The notes: generated by a model not told the origin, from the letters alone. DNA of 64,000 bases from Rhodoligotrophos appendicifer (GCF_007474605.1 NZ_VHKL01000010.1:62001-126000), one strand, 5' to 3'; positions 1-8,959 are shown, counted from the first letter of the stretch. Made by a program: numbers and translations.

Positions 1-322
1 TGAGACGCAGACCAGAACATCCTGCGGGTCTGCACCATTGCAGAAGATCCGCTTGCGGCGTCGGCGAGCGGGGATCGACGAGGCAATGGCCGATGAAACG
101 ATCCGGCCACCGGGCCAAACAGCCCATCAGATAGCGGTTGTCATATCCATAGACGCTCGGTTGCACCAGGATGACCTTGTCGACTCCGGCCGCGTCCATC
201 TCCCCGATGAGCGTCTCCACCGGTGCCGGCCGTTGCGGTGGGGGAACATGGGCGAGCAGGGGCGCGAAGGGATAGGTTTCCTCATCATCCGACCAGACAT
301 GGGCATGGGCATCAACGATCAT
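1..322 (-). CDS. Amidohydrolase family protein (C-terminus cut by window edge)
   Basis: The first 107 residues of a metal-dependent hydrolase run off the left edge. The protein opens MIVDAHAHVWSDD, the DxHxH metal-binding motif that begins the TIM-barrel amidohydrolase_2 fold, and continues with ETLIGEMDAAGVDKVILVQP and a WPDRFIGHCLVDP segment, both typical of the 2-pyrone-4,6-dicarboxylate lactonase-like branch. The start is the ATG right before the DAHAH motif. It lies 145 bases downstream of the pucR-type gene on the same strand and may be the last gene of that run. The substrate cannot be told without the C-terminal half. The family is fairly sure; the reaction (hydrolysis of a lactone or amide, or a decarboxylation) is not. 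Confidence 0.75.
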   Translation of the reverse strand, partial: MIVDAHAHVWSDDEETYPFAPLLAHVPPPQRPAPVETLIGEMDAAGVDKVILVQPSVYGYDNRYLMGCLARWPDRFIGHCLVDPRSPTPQADLLQWCRPAGCSGLRL

Positions 323-467
323 GCGGGTTCCTCGACAATGATTCTTGAGGTGGCGGGCCGGACCGTGGCGATCGCTCAGTGGGTTGGTTCAGCCAGACCA
401 AATGTTAGCAGCGGTCCCGCGCTTCGCCTATGCGAGGATGATCGAGATATGAGTCAAATCGAGCAGT

Positions 468-2294
468 TCACGTCCGCTGATGTTCGCTGCGCTGCATCTC
501 GTCGAGGCGCAATGCGAGGCCCAATGCAAACCGAGTCTCCGCGTCCTTCAAGTCGATGCCAAAGACCTTGCCAATCCTTCTGATGCGGTATCTGAGCGTG
601 GAGACGTGAATGCCGAGCACCTCGGCAGAGCGCCGGAAGCCACAATTCTGTTCGATGAACACAGCCGATGTTTTCAAAAACTCCGTCTCATGCTGCCTGT
701 CATAGGTCTTGATGCCTCCCACGGTCTGGCCAATGAATGCCGGAATTGCGTCATCATCCAGGGCGGAGATGAGCAGGGCATAGGGGCCAAAGTCCTTCTC
801 GTTCACAAGACCATGACGGCCGAACATGCGCGCCAGCGTCAATGTCCTGACGCATGAGCGATATGCCTCGGCGAACAGCGAAACGCTTGTCAGAGGCGGG
901 AACTCTACAATTCCCGGGCGATGCCCCGTCTCCCGCTTCAAGGTCGTCTCAACGGCGGCAAGCATGATCTTCCGCAGTCGCTCGTTCCCGATGTAATCAT
1001 CAGCGGGAAAGCCGATGACGATCTGGCCACCGACCGCTCCGAGAATCGTGCTCGGCAAAAGGCGCTTCAGCTCTCGCTCGAGCGCCCTGTACGGACCCAA
1101 ATCGACCATTTTCGTGCTTTCGGGTACGGTCGGGTCGACGAGCAACAACTGGGTATCCGCACGAAAGCTCCAGCCAAGCTGAGCAGCACGGGCACGAAAC
1201 GCTGGTTCGTCCGTCACACGTCCATCGATTGCTCGCTCCAGCAGATCGCTCACCTGCGCGAACAGCTGCCGGTGGGCGACGTGGCTGCGGATCAACAGGG
1301 TGCTGAGAGCAAATTTCGCGTTCTGGGCCACCAGAATGTCGAGGTCGCTCAATCCGGGGCCCGAGGGGAAGATCACCAGGCCCCCCACTGTCTCGTCATC
1401 AATGCGGATCGGCTCCACGTGAACTTTCCCCAAAACCACGCCTTCGATGGTCATCGAATATGTGGTTCGAAAGTCCGAGGGCATGGTGGTGCGAACCAGA
1501 TTACGCAACACCGGAGCACCCTCACCCTGGATGAGGTCTCCCCATTGGCGCTCGGCCAGGGCGACGCCATCGGGAGCGCGGCTGGCATATATGCGGTCGG
1601 TGGTAAAGTCCACGACGCTCAGAGGGTGGAGCAAGGTCGCCTCGATCAGCGAGGCAATCACGTCCATTCGCCCGCCTTCAAGGACGCGCTCGAACAGGGT
1701 GGAGCTCAGATCGAGCACACCCTTCAGGCGGGCGCTATATGCCCGCTCGGCCGCCACAAGCTTGGCCTTGTTGACGGCGATCGCAGCCAGATGAGAGATC
1801 GTCGACAGAAAGTCCAGTTCCTCCTTTCCGACTTCGATCTTCTCCTTGGAGTGGACCGCAAGCACCAGATCGCGGCCGTCGGCATCGGACACGTTGAGCG
1901 AGACAACAACGACCGTATGGTAATCCCTGGCGATGGCATCTCCGCGATAGCCCGGGTACTCGGTCGTCGTCTGGGCATCGGGAATGATGATCGGCTGGCG
2001 GCGTTCGACGGCGAGCCGGGATGGGCTCGTATCGAGCGACCAGCGCGTCGGCAACGGCGGAGAGATCGCTCCTGGTGGCGTGTAACGCGTGACGAGTTCC
2101 GAATAGCCATTGGCACGGTTGAGAGCCATGATGCCACTCGTCCACCAGCTTGCGTGGTGGCATGTTGAAAAGACGATCTGGTCGAGGATTGCAGAGAGAT
2201 CGCTGCTCGCGTTTACCGCGCCGGCAATTTCACGGACCTGCTCGAGACGGCGAGCGACTGACGTCGACTTCTCCACCTCTGTCGGCCGTTTCAT
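468..2294 (-). CDS. PucR-family transcriptional regulator with GAF-like sensor
   Basis: This 608-residue cytoplasmic regulator has a GAF-like region near residues 15-165 (from RRLEQVREIAGAV through DFLSTISHLAAIAVNKAKL), a long central region, and a C-terminal PucR-type helix-turn-helix at about 548-582 (FRRSAEVLGIHVSTLRYRIR). Family members usually control purine, amino-acid or other nitrogen-compound catabolism as activators. I chose the ATG at 2294 because AGGAGA lies just upstream at good spacing; an in-frame extension to 2408 has no support. Its first 65 bases overlap the end of the esterase gene, so it is probably co-transcribed with the importer operon. The likely target is that operon, with the ligand a substrate or product of it. 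This is inferred from position only. Confidence 0.85.
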   Translation of the reverse strand: MKRPTEVEKSTSVARRLEQVREIAGAVNASSDLSAILDQIVFSTCHHASWWTSGIMALNRANGYSELVTRYTPPGAISPPLPTRWSLDTSPSRLAVERRQPIIIPDAQTTTEYPGYRGDAIARDYHTVVVVSLNVSDADGRDLVLAVHSKEKIEVGKEELDFLSTISHLAAIAVNKAKLVAAERAYSARLKGVLDLSSTLFERVLEGGRMDVIASLIEATLLHPLSVVDFTTDRIYASRAPDGVALAERQWGDLIQGEGAPVLRNLVRTTMPSDFRTTYSMTIEGVVLGKVHVEPIRIDDETVGGLVIFPSGPGLSDLDILVAQNAKFALSTLLIRSHVAHRQLFAQVSDLLERAIDGRVTDEPAFRARAAQLGWSFRADTQLLLVDPTVPESTKMVDLGPYRALERELKRLLPSTILGAVGGQIVIGFPADDYIGNERLRKIMLAAVETTLKRETGHRPGIVEFPPLTSVSLFAEAYRSCVRTLTLARMFGRHGLVNEKDFGPYALLISALDDDAIPAFIGQTVGGIKTYDRQHETEFLKTSAVFIEQNCGFRRSAEVLGIHVSTLRYRIRRIGKVFGIDLKDAETRFALGLALRLDEMQRSEHQRT

Positions 2295-3264
2295 CTGTTC
2301 TCCTAGGTTCTCGCGTCCTATTCGCGAAGATCCCACGCAGAAACCCGCAGGGGGCGTCAAATTCGGAGCGGGCCCCCGGACCTGTAAATCGGGCACGCAC
2401 AAAGCCATGAATCATGTCCTGCGCGCGCCTGAAAACCAAGGGGTTCCCTGCCGCACGAAGCCGCTCCGCGTATTGGACACTATCGTCAGCCAAACAATCG
2501 ATCTGCGCCTCATGTATATGGGCTGGCGGGAGATGTGAGAAATCCGTTGCCTTCAGGGGGGCGGCATAGGGATCGCGCGTCGGCCGCCGGTCACCCAGAT
2601 AAAGGGACCAGGCGCGGTCTATAGACGCCGTCGTAACCGGCGCATCCGCATAGGTCCGGTAGGAGGCGGCCGTCAATTCATCCGTAAGGCAGGGGTAGAT
2701 GAGGACCTGGGCGGCAATAGGCGGCCCCTTACGATCGCGGGCCATCAGACAACATGCGGCTGCCATATTGCCGCCGGCGCTATCGCCCCAGACTGCAATG
2801 TTCCGCGCATCGATTTCCAGTTCGCGACCGTGAGCGGCGATGTAGGAAATGGCCGCATAGCAATCCTCGACGCCCGCAGGAAAGGGGTGCTCGGGCGCCA
2901 GGCGGTAATCGACACTGACGACGACGCATCCCACGTGGTCCGCAATCCCCCAGGAGATGGGGTCGCCGCTCTCCAAGCTCCCCTTGATGAAGGCGCCGCC
3001 ATGAAGATAAACCACGCAAGGCGATTGTGCAGTCACCGCCTCTGGACGATAGATCCTGACAGGAATATTGCGCGGCCCGTCAGCCACGTCGCATGGGAAT
3101 TCGGTATCCAAGACCGTCATGCCGGCCGGATACTCTCGCTGAAGCGCGTTCGCGTAATTGTTCCAGCCAGCGCGCTGGGCTCCCGCATCGCTGAGCTTTG
3201 CAAAGGTTTCCTTCGCTGCCAGCAGTTCCCGCATATCCGGATGAATGGGCCAAGGGAAGGTCAC
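2230..3264 (-). CDS. Alpha/beta hydrolase, HSL (hormone-sensitive lipase) family esterase
   Basis: This is a carboxylester or amide hydrolase of the HSL family. Visible family marks are the oxyanion motif HGGAF (residues 88-92), DYRLAPEHPFPAG, the nucleophile elbow GDSAGG (Ser162), Asp256 in AQIDCLADD and His286 in MIHGF, giving a full triad. There is no signal peptide, so it is cytoplasmic. I prefer the GTG at 3264 (GAGG eight bases upstream); the ATG at 3234 is the alternative. The reading frame continues about 50 residues past MIHGF and ends inside the regulator gene, with a basic, low-quality tail (RTREPRRTDETADRGG). This suggests an ancestral stop was lost. It probably acts on a compound brought in by the ProX/W/V system. 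Confidence 0.85.
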   Translation of the reverse strand: MTFPWPIHPDMRELLAAKETFAKLSDAGAQRAGWNNYANALQREYPAGMTVLDTEFPCDVADGPRNIPVRIYRPEAVTAQSPCVVYLHGGAFIKGSLESGDPISWGIADHVGCVVVSVDYRLAPEHPFPAGVEDCYAAISYIAAHGRELEIDARNIAVWGDSAGGNMAAACCLMARDRKGPPIAAQVLIYPCLTDELTAASYRTYADAPVTTASIDRAWSLYLGDRRPTRDPYAAPLKATDFSHLPPAHIHEAQIDCLADDSVQYAERLRAAGNPLVFRRAQDMIHGFVRARFTGPGARSEFDAPCGFLRGIFANRTREPRRTDETADRGGEVDVSRSPSRAGP

Positions 3265-3289
3265 GCAAAGAACCTCATCTGTGTCTGCT

Positions 3290-3313
3290 CCCTCTCTCAC
3301 GCGTGAGAGAGGG
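3290..3313. terminator. 24-bp perfect palindrome between proX-like gene and esterase
   Basis: The 24 bases are fully self-complementary (arms CCCTCTCTCAC and GTGAGAGAGGG around a GC centre). They sit in the short gap after the substrate-binding protein gene and before the esterase start. No T-run follows on either strand, so a strong intrinsic terminator is not proven. It could be an mRNA-stabilising or attenuating hairpin that keeps the binding protein more abundant than downstream products, or a protein-binding site. Confidence 0.5.
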
Positions 3314-3328
3314 AGGGATGTTTGGACT

Positions 3329-4363
3329 TTATTTGGTTGCGTTCGCCACCCAGGTGTCAAAATCCTGCTGGTGAGCGGCAATCCACGCCTCTGCCACCTG
3401 CTTGATGTGGCGATCGGCTTTGCTCTGCTTGATTTCACCCTCCCACTCAGTCCAAGTGCTCAAGGGGAAGCGGACCTGCTCCAGGAACTTGGTGACGGCA
3501 GGATTTTCGGCAAGAAACGCGCGGTTTCCGATGGAGACGTAGTTCCACGCGCCGATCGTCATACGGCAGGGATTCTGCCCGCCGGCACAGCCAACCACAT
3601 CCTTCACCAGGGCCGATCCAGGGCTGGCGACGCCTGTGGGAAGCGCCTCGAAGGGGGTCGGCAGCCACACGACATCACGGCCGGGTTGCAGCGTGTTGAC
3701 GACCCATGACGGGCTCCAGGTGTAGAACAGCACCGGCTCGCCCCGCGCCGAGCGCGCGAAGGTCTCCGCCATCAGGATCTCGTACTTTCCCCGGACAGAG
3801 CGTACCGTATCAGCCAGCCCGTATTCCTTGAGCTGGTACTCGACGACGTCCCCGCAGCTCCAGCCCGGGTCGCAATTGTTGAGGTTGGCCTTGCCGTCAC
3901 CGTCGGTGTCAAAAAGTGCTGCCAGCTTCGGATCCTTGAGCTGCTGGACGCCAGTGATGTTGTTCGCCTCAGCCGTCTTCTTATCAATGAGGTAGCCGTT
4001 GATGCCGCCCCCAATGATCGAACCGTCGCCGATCAAGGCCAGCTTGTCCTTCACCTTCTCGTAAGGCACCTGATTCTGGGGCCAGTTGATACTGGTGATG
4101 AGGTCCATATCCCCCTGAGACGCCGCCGCATAGAAAGCGGGAGCCGCCAAGGTCGTCATTTTGACTTTGTAGCCGAGCTTCTCGAGCGCTGCGATGACCA
4201 CCTCGTCCTGGATGTAGCTTGCACCCAGCGAATTGGACCGCGCGTAGCGTATGGTTTTCCCCTCGCCCGGTTGCGAGGTATCGGCATGCGCCCCGATCGA
4301 TGTGACGAGCATCGCTGTGGCCGCCGCGAGACCAACAGCGACATTTCTGAAGATTGCCTTCAT
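3329..4363 (-). CDS. proX: Glycine betaine/proline-type ABC transporter substrate-binding protein
   Basis: This is a periplasmic binding protein of the OpuAC/ProX family, 344 residues. Residues 1-27 form a Sec signal peptide (MKAIFRNVAVGLAAATAMLV... ending AHA). The mature part has the family pattern TIRYARSNSLGASYIQ, YEILMAETFARSARGEPVLFYTWSPSWV and late Cys residues (CAGGQNPC) as in ProX-like proteins. I chose the ATG at 4363 because GGGGAG lies nine bases upstream and the signal peptide begins there. The permease and ATPase genes lie directly upstream in the same operon. The ligand is probably a quaternary amine or related zwitterion, but the aromatic cage cannot be assigned by eye. The hydrolase, flavin oxidoreductase and regulators around it point to catabolic uptake rather than osmoprotection (inference). 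Confidence 0.9.
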   Translation of the reverse strand: MKAIFRNVAVGLAAATAMLVTSIGAHADTSQPGEGKTIRYARSNSLGASYIQDEVVIAALEKLGYKVKMTTLAAPAFYAAASQGDMDLITSINWPQNQVPYEKVKDKLALIGDGSIIGGGINGYLIDKKTAEANNITGVQQLKDPKLAALFDTDGDGKANLNNCDPGWSCGDVVEYQLKEYGLADTVRSVRGKYEILMAETFARSARGEPVLFYTWSPSWVVNTLQPGRDVVWLPTPFEALPTGVASPGSALVKDVVGCAGGQNPCRMTIGAWNYVSIGNRAFLAENPAVTKFLEQVRFPLSTWTEWEGEIKQSKADRHIKQVAEAWIAAHQQDFDTWVANATK

Positions 4364-4416
4364 ATCCCTCATTCTCCCCATTTTGGATTGTAAAAACTTA
4401 GAATTCGGCCGCCATT

Positions 4417-5361
4417 TCAAGCGGCCTGTTTGGACTGGCTGGTGAGCTCCAACTCCCCCGGGACAGGATCCCGGCCCGGGCGGACGAGATTGGATACGGC
4501 CGCCATGATCCCACCCTGTTTTCCGGGCGGCTTCGCCAATGCCTGGGTGATGCGATCGAGCATGATCGCCAGGAGCACGATCGAGATGCCGCCGACGCCG
4601 GCGCGGCCAACGTCAAGGCGGCCAAGGCCTTCGAGAACCACCAATCCCAAGCCTTCGGCGCCGATCATCGCAATGATCACTGACATCACCATGGCGATCA
4701 GCACGGTCTGGTTCAGGCCACCGAGAATAGTAGGCAGGGCAAGCGGCAGTTGTACCTCCCAGAGAAGCTGCCGTTCGGTCGCACCAAATGCGCGGCCAGC
4801 CTCCACCATCTCCTCATTCACCATCCGAATTCCAAGATTGGTGAAGCGTATGAGCGGCGGAATGGCGGCGACGATAACGGCGACCTCTCCCGGCACGGTG
4901 CCGACACCGAAGAGCATTACCACCGGCACCAAGTACACGAAGCTGGGCGTGGTCTGCATCACGTCGAGGATTGGCCTGACGATCCGCCAGACGCTGTCGC
5001 TCCGAGCACAGAAGATCCCGACGGGAACCCCCACCGTGACGCAGAGCACAATCGCCGTGGTAATCAGGGCCAAGGTCGTCATCGCTTCGGGCCAGACACC
5101 GATAAAGGCGATGAAGACCAGGGATACGAGGCTGAACAAGGCGACGCCTCTCGAGGCCAGCAACCAGGCGAGCAAAGAGAACAGCAGAATGAAAATCGGG
5201 AACGGTACCCCTTGGAAGCTTTGCTCAATGAACGAGAGAAGGGTTTCGATCGGCCACTTTATCGCCTGGAAGATCGGCCGCAGATAGAGCGCAGTCCACT
5301 CGACAGAGTTCTGAATCCATTCGTCGACGGGCAATACGTATAGGTCATCAACATCGAACAT
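4417..5361 (-). CDS. proW: Glycine betaine/proline-type ABC transporter permease
   Basis: This 314-residue inner-membrane permease is of the ProW type, with about six or seven hydrophobic segments. It has a typical N-terminal amphipathic stretch (MFDVDDLYVLPVDEWIQ) and the cytoplasmic coupling loop near EAGRAFGATERQLLWEVQLP, the EAA-like motif that contacts the ATPase. It begins seven bases after the ATPase stop and ends 53 bases before the binding-protein start, so the three genes form one transcription unit. The last 40 residues form a polar tail. Confidence 0.9.
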   Translation of the reverse strand: MFDVDDLYVLPVDEWIQNSVEWTALYLRPIFQAIKWPIETLLSFIEQSFQGVPFPIFILLFSLLAWLLASRGVALFSLVSLVFIAFIGVWPEAMTTLALITTAIVLCVTVGVPVGIFCARSDSVWRIVRPILDVMQTTPSFVYLVPVVMLFGVGTVPGEVAVIVAAIPPLIRFTNLGIRMVNEEMVEAGRAFGATERQLLWEVQLPLALPTILGGLNQTVLIAMVMSVIIAMIGAEGLGLVVLEGLGRLDVGRAGVGGISIVLLAIMLDRITQALAKPPGKQGGIMAAVSNLVRPGRDPVPGELELTSQSKQAA

Positions 5362-5368
5362 GAGGGGT

Positions 5369-6538
5369 TCAGCCTGCGGTGGGAGAGTTGCTGGATGACT
5401 GTGGAGTGCCGATCCGACCGAGCACCTGCAATGGATCGACGCTGCCTATCAAAGCGCCATTGTCATCCACAACGGCCAGGGGAAGGTTCGATCCAAACCT
5501 CCCAGCGATTTCCACAAGCTTATCGGTACCGCGGACGAGGCCAAAGTCAGTGGACATCGACGAGGTGAGGTTTCCCGCTGCGACCCCCATCGGTACAACT
5601 CCCAAGACCCGACGGTCCTTATCGACCACGAAGCGAGGCGCGGACGGGTCGGCCGTTGCAAGGTCGGCATCGCTTTGCAGACCGGCGGCGGGCTTCATGA
5701 CAGAGTGGGCATCGAACAAGCGCGAACGATCAACGTCGCGCGCAAATGCCGAGACATAATCCGACCGCGGATCGAGTACGATCTCCTGCGGGGAGCCCTC
5801 GCGAACGACCTTCCCGTCCTGCATGATCGCGATGCGCGTCCCGAGCTTCAGCGCTTCCTGAAAATCATGAGTGATGAACAGGATCGTCTTGTGCAACATG
5901 CGCTGCAGTCGCAAGAGTTCGTCCTGCATTTCGCTGCGGATCAGCGGATCAAGAGCGCTGAATGCCTCATCCATGATCAGGATGTCGGCGTCGGTCGCCA
6001 ATGCTCGGGCCAGCCCCACCCGCTGCCTCATTCCGCCACTGAGCGCCTCGGGACGATGGTGCGCCCAACTGGCGAGCCCTACGACGGCCAGCACCTCTTC
6101 AGCCTTCTTGCGCCGCGGCTTTGCCCCCATCCCGCGAAGCTTCAGACCGAACTCGACATTCTCCACCACCGATTTGTTGGGCAGCAACGCAAAATGTTGG
6201 AAGACCATGGAAATGCGCGAGCGACGGGTTTCCCGTAGTCGGTCCTCACGCATTGTGAGCACGTCCTCCCCGTCGATCAGAATCTCCCCGGAACTTGGCT
6301 CGATCAGGCGATTGACGCAGCGGGCAAGGGTCGATTTTCCGGAGCCAGACAGACCCATGATCATGTAAATCGCGCCAGCAGGAACCGACAGCGAAACATC
6401 CTGAAGCGCTACGACGTGGTCGAGCTTCTCATGAATGGTGTCCTTCGTCTCACCCTCTTTGAGCATCTGCATGGCGCGGCCAGGGTCTGTACCGAAGACC
6501 TTATAAACCTTGCGGATATCAATTCTGCTTTCGGTCAT
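5369..6538 (-). CDS. proV: Glycine betaine/proline-type ABC transporter ATP-binding protein with CBS domains
   Basis: This 389-residue ATPase powers the importer. It shows Walker A GLSGSGKST, signature LSGGMRQRVGLARAL and Walker B ILIMDEAFSALDP, followed by a C-terminal regulatory part (about residues 275-389) with paired CBS-type sequence such as ADPSAPRFVVDKDRRVLGVV and LPLAVVDDNGALIGSVD. In ProV/OpuA proteins CBS domains sense ionic strength or nucleotide. The N-terminal stretch (KVYKVFGTDPGRAMQ) is the usual ProV leader. It is the first importer gene and follows the flavin oxidoreductase by 22 bases. Confidence 0.92.
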   Translation of the reverse strand: MTESRIDIRKVYKVFGTDPGRAMQMLKEGETKDTIHEKLDHVVALQDVSLSVPAGAIYMIMGLSGSGKSTLARCVNRLIEPSSGEILIDGEDVLTMREDRLRETRRSRISMVFQHFALLPNKSVVENVEFGLKLRGMGAKPRRKKAEEVLAVVGLASWAHHRPEALSGGMRQRVGLARALATDADILIMDEAFSALDPLIRSEMQDELLRLQRMLHKTILFITHDFQEALKLGTRIAIMQDGKVVREGSPQEIVLDPRSDYVSAFARDVDRSRLFDAHSVMKPAAGLQSDADLATADPSAPRFVVDKDRRVLGVVPMGVAAGNLTSSMSTDFGLVRGTDKLVEIAGRFGSNLPLAVVDDNGALIGSVDPLQVLGRIGTPQSSSNSPTAG

Positions 6539-6560
6539 GAGCGCTGCGATACCCTCGTCT

Positions 6561-7640
6561 TCAAGCGAAAACCGGTGACGGCTTCTTTGTCGGCTCGGGG
6601 CGCCTGGAGAATTCGGGCATTACCTCCCGGACCATGAGCTCGATCGTCTTTTTCTGCATCTCGAACGGGGTGTTGAAGCAGACCCCCAGCACCATTTCAT
6701 CAACGCCCGCAGCTTCGTAAGCATGAAGCTTCTCCACGATCTCGTCGGGAGTGCCGAACAGCATCGCCTCTCTGACAACTTCTGGATCGTAGTTGCCGCG
6801 ATTGACGACAGTGTCATACGACACCTTTTCCGGGAAACCGTTGTCCACCGTTCCTATATTGTGGAACAGGTTCTCGAAACTGCGTCCATAATCGATCGAG
6901 AGCTTTACCGGAACCTCCCAGTCAGCGGGATTTTCATACACACATGCGCGGCGCATCATCAGAAATTTCGGCTTCGACACTTGTGGGTTATCGGCCACGG
7001 CTTTCTTGAACTTGTTGCTGAGATTGGTGACCTCGGCCATGGGAGAGGACAGAGGCGTCGCCATGATATTCGCACCGACCTTCACAGCCCAATCATAGGT
7101 GTTCGGATCGCGCGCAGCCACCCAGATCGGCGGGTGGGGCTGCTGCAGCGGTCTCGGCACCGATGTCGACTTCGGAAAGCGCCAAATATCGCCGTCGTGT
7201 TCGTAGTTTCCGTGCCAAAGTTCCTTTACCGCCGGTACCATCTCGCGCATGTGGGCGCCGCCCTGTTCCTGAGGGAGCCCCCCGGCCAGACGGTCGAACT
7301 CGTATTGGAATGCGCCTCTCGCAATTCCGAGTTCGAGACGGCCGTTGGTGAGGTGATCGCATAAGGCAGCCTCCCCAGCGAGACGGAGAGGATTCCAATA
7401 GGGAGCGACAATGGTCGCCGTGCCGAGGCGCACGCGTTCGGTATGATCGCCCCACCATGTCAGGACCGAAAACGGGTTCGGGGCGATCATGAATTCAATA
7501 GCATGATGCTCCGGGGTCCAGAGGGTCTGAAAGCCCCCTTCATCCGCCATCCTGACGAGCGCGAGGAGGTTGTTCTTCACGACCGTCATGTCCTTGTCAG
7601 GACTGAAGCGCTCCATGTGCAGGGAGAGAGAGAATTTCAT
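6561..7640 (-). CDS. LLM-class flavin-dependent oxidoreductase (luciferase-like)
   Basis: This is a bacterial-luciferase-fold protein of 359 residues that would use reduced FMN from a separate reductase to oxygenate a substrate. Family signs are the opening MKFSLSLHMERF, DEGGFQTLWTPEHHAIEF, the RVRLGTATIVAPYWNPLRLA barrel strand, LELGIARGAFQYEFDRLAG, and the late FGTPDEIVEKLHAYEAAGVD segment. I chose the ATG at 7640, where the fold begins; an upstream in-frame ATG at 7697 adds 19 residues and lacks a ribosome site. It heads the ProV-W-X operon, so it probably attacks an imported compound or its ester, for example by oxidative C-N or C-S cleavage. That substrate class is inferred from context only. 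Confidence 0.85.
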   Translation of the reverse strand: MKFSLSLHMERFSPDKDMTVVKNNLLALVRMADEGGFQTLWTPEHHAIEFMIAPNPFSVLTWWGDHTERVRLGTATIVAPYWNPLRLAGEAALCDHLTNGRLELGIARGAFQYEFDRLAGGLPQEQGGAHMREMVPAVKELWHGNYEHDGDIWRFPKSTSVPRPLQQPHPPIWVAARDPNTYDWAVKVGANIMATPLSSPMAEVTNLSNKFKKAVADNPQVSKPKFLMMRRACVYENPADWEVPVKLSIDYGRSFENLFHNIGTVDNGFPEKVSYDTVVNRGNYDPEVVREAMLFGTPDEIVEKLHAYEAAGVDEMVLGVCFNTPFEMQKKTIELMVREVMPEFSRRPEPTKKPSPVFA

Positions 7641-7864
7641 GTTGCAGTCGGCACCTTCAGCTAACGACGAGGCCTTATCCACATCTTGATCATGCATTGC
7701 CGATCAGCGGCCAAGAGTAGCCGGAGATGAGCGCTGTGCCTTCATACGTTTGGTAGCACGAACCCTGCAAGCTCTCGTCTCATACGTAGGACCCGCAGGT
7801 CCCGCCCCGGCCGACAGATTTCGCAAGCGAAGCCCAAAGGAATGGCTTCAAGGAAGATGCTTCT

Positions 7865-8869
7865 TCATTGCAGCAGGGTCAGATACGGCGGCAAGGACAC
7901 GTCGGACGACTTGCGCTTGAACTCCAAGCGCTTCAGCCATCGTGAGACGGCCGCCTCAAGATGCTCATGAAGAACATTTGCCGCCTGGGTGCCTTTGCGT
8001 TCGAGCAGGAGTTCGACGATGCGAAGATGTTCATGCAAGGCGTCTTCAATCAGTCCGGTGGGGATGCCCAGGACCGGGTCGTGCAGATGGCGCGTCGGCG
8101 CAAAGAGGAGATGCGTGGGTCGAAGCGCTCGCAGGATCTCCTTGTTCGGTGCGTATCCCAGGATCCCGATGTGCAGATCCGTTTCCGCCCGATCAAAGTC
8201 ACTGCTTTCCAAGGGATGCTTGGCAAGCGTCGCCAAGATGTGGTCCCGCGCCCGGATGAGATATTCGGGGTCAACATGAGGCGCTGCATCGCGAAGGGCA
8301 TGAGGTTCGAGCAGCTTCCGCATTGCGAACAGGTGATGGACACGCTCCGGCGTGATCCTTTCGGACACCCAGTGACCGCCCCTCTCCTTGGAGATCAAAC
8401 CCGTCCCGTGCATATGCGCAAGAAGGTCACGGGTAACGGTGCGGCTCACACCGAAATGCTCGGCAAGCCTCCGGTCACTTATCCTGACCGACGCAAACAG
8501 GATTGCCGCCAACAGATGTTGCTCAACCTCAGCATACATCCCCTCCCAAAGTCGGGACTGAGCCAGCTGAACCGGCTCGAGGACCGCCCCAGGAGACGAG
8601 CCTTGCATCTTCGATCGACCAGAAACGAGGAAGCCCCGCGTGGGATGCTTATCGAGCAACCCCTGCTGCCGCAAAATCTCCAGAGCCCGCCGCGCGGGCG
8701 ACCGGGAGACACCGAACAGCTTGGCAACGGCCACTTCCATCAACCGGTCCCCTGGCGGCAGGACGCCCTCATGGATGAGTTCGCGAAGGCGGGCCGCAAT
8801 CTGTTGCTGGAGCTGAGCGGCGGGCCGCTCAGGCAGCGACCGGAAACCGCAAGCGGCGTCGTTCACCAT
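7865..8869 (-). CDS. GntR-family (FCD) regulator with two winged-helix DNA-binding domains
   Basis: This 334-residue regulator is unusual. A first GntR winged helix spans residues 15-83 (LRELIHEGVLPPGDRL, FGVSRSPARRALEILRQQGLL). A second one follows at about 109-174 (LAAILFASVRISDRRLAEHFGVSRTVTRDLL). Only then comes the all-helical FCD ligand-binding domain (about 175-320, with the acidic/His residues expected for metal and carboxylate binding). Normal FadR/FCD proteins of 220-250 residues carry one winged helix. I chose the ATG at 8869 because AAAGGGAGA abuts it; the upstream ATG at 8911 has no ribosome site. It stands back to back with the first ADC-like gene and may control that gene and/or the flavin oxidoreductase operon. 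Confidence 0.85.
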   Translation of the reverse strand: MVNDAACGFRSLPERPAAQLQQQIAARLRELIHEGVLPPGDRLMEVAVAKLFGVSRSPARRALEILRQQGLLDKHPTRGFLVSGRSKMQGSSPGAVLEPVQLAQSRLWEGMYAEVEQHLLAAILFASVRISDRRLAEHFGVSRTVTRDLLAHMHGTGLISKERGGHWVSERITPERVHHLFAMRKLLEPHALRDAAPHVDPEYLIRARDHILATLAKHPLESSDFDRAETDLHIGILGYAPNKEILRALRPTHLLFAPTRHLHDPVLGIPTGLIEDALHEHLRIVELLLERKGTQAANVLHEHLEAAVSRWLKRLEFKRKSSDVSLPPYLTLLQ

Positions 8870-8935
8870 TCTCCCTTTGCACGCTTCTTGGGCAACGGCC
8901 CCGGTTGACATGACAGCAGGTTGAACCTACCAATT

Positions 8936-8959
8936 TGTACGTTGGATGCAATGTACGTT
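8936..8959. promoter_or_regulatory. Candidate operator: two TGTACGTT direct repeats
   Basis: TGTACGTT occurs twice, at 8936-8943 and 8952-8959, sixteen bases apart, in the divergent region between the double-winged-helix GntR gene and the first ADC-like gene. A separate 11-bp palindrome (AGGTTGAACCT) lies at 8918-8928. Two tandem half-sites would suit a regulator with two DNA-binding domains, but this link is inference. Confidence 0.35.

Noticed and set aside
921-2168. 415-residue plus-strand open frame opposite the pucR-type gene
   Set aside because: Antisense shadow: the minus-strand product has recognisable GAF and PucR HTH regions, while this one has no family features.
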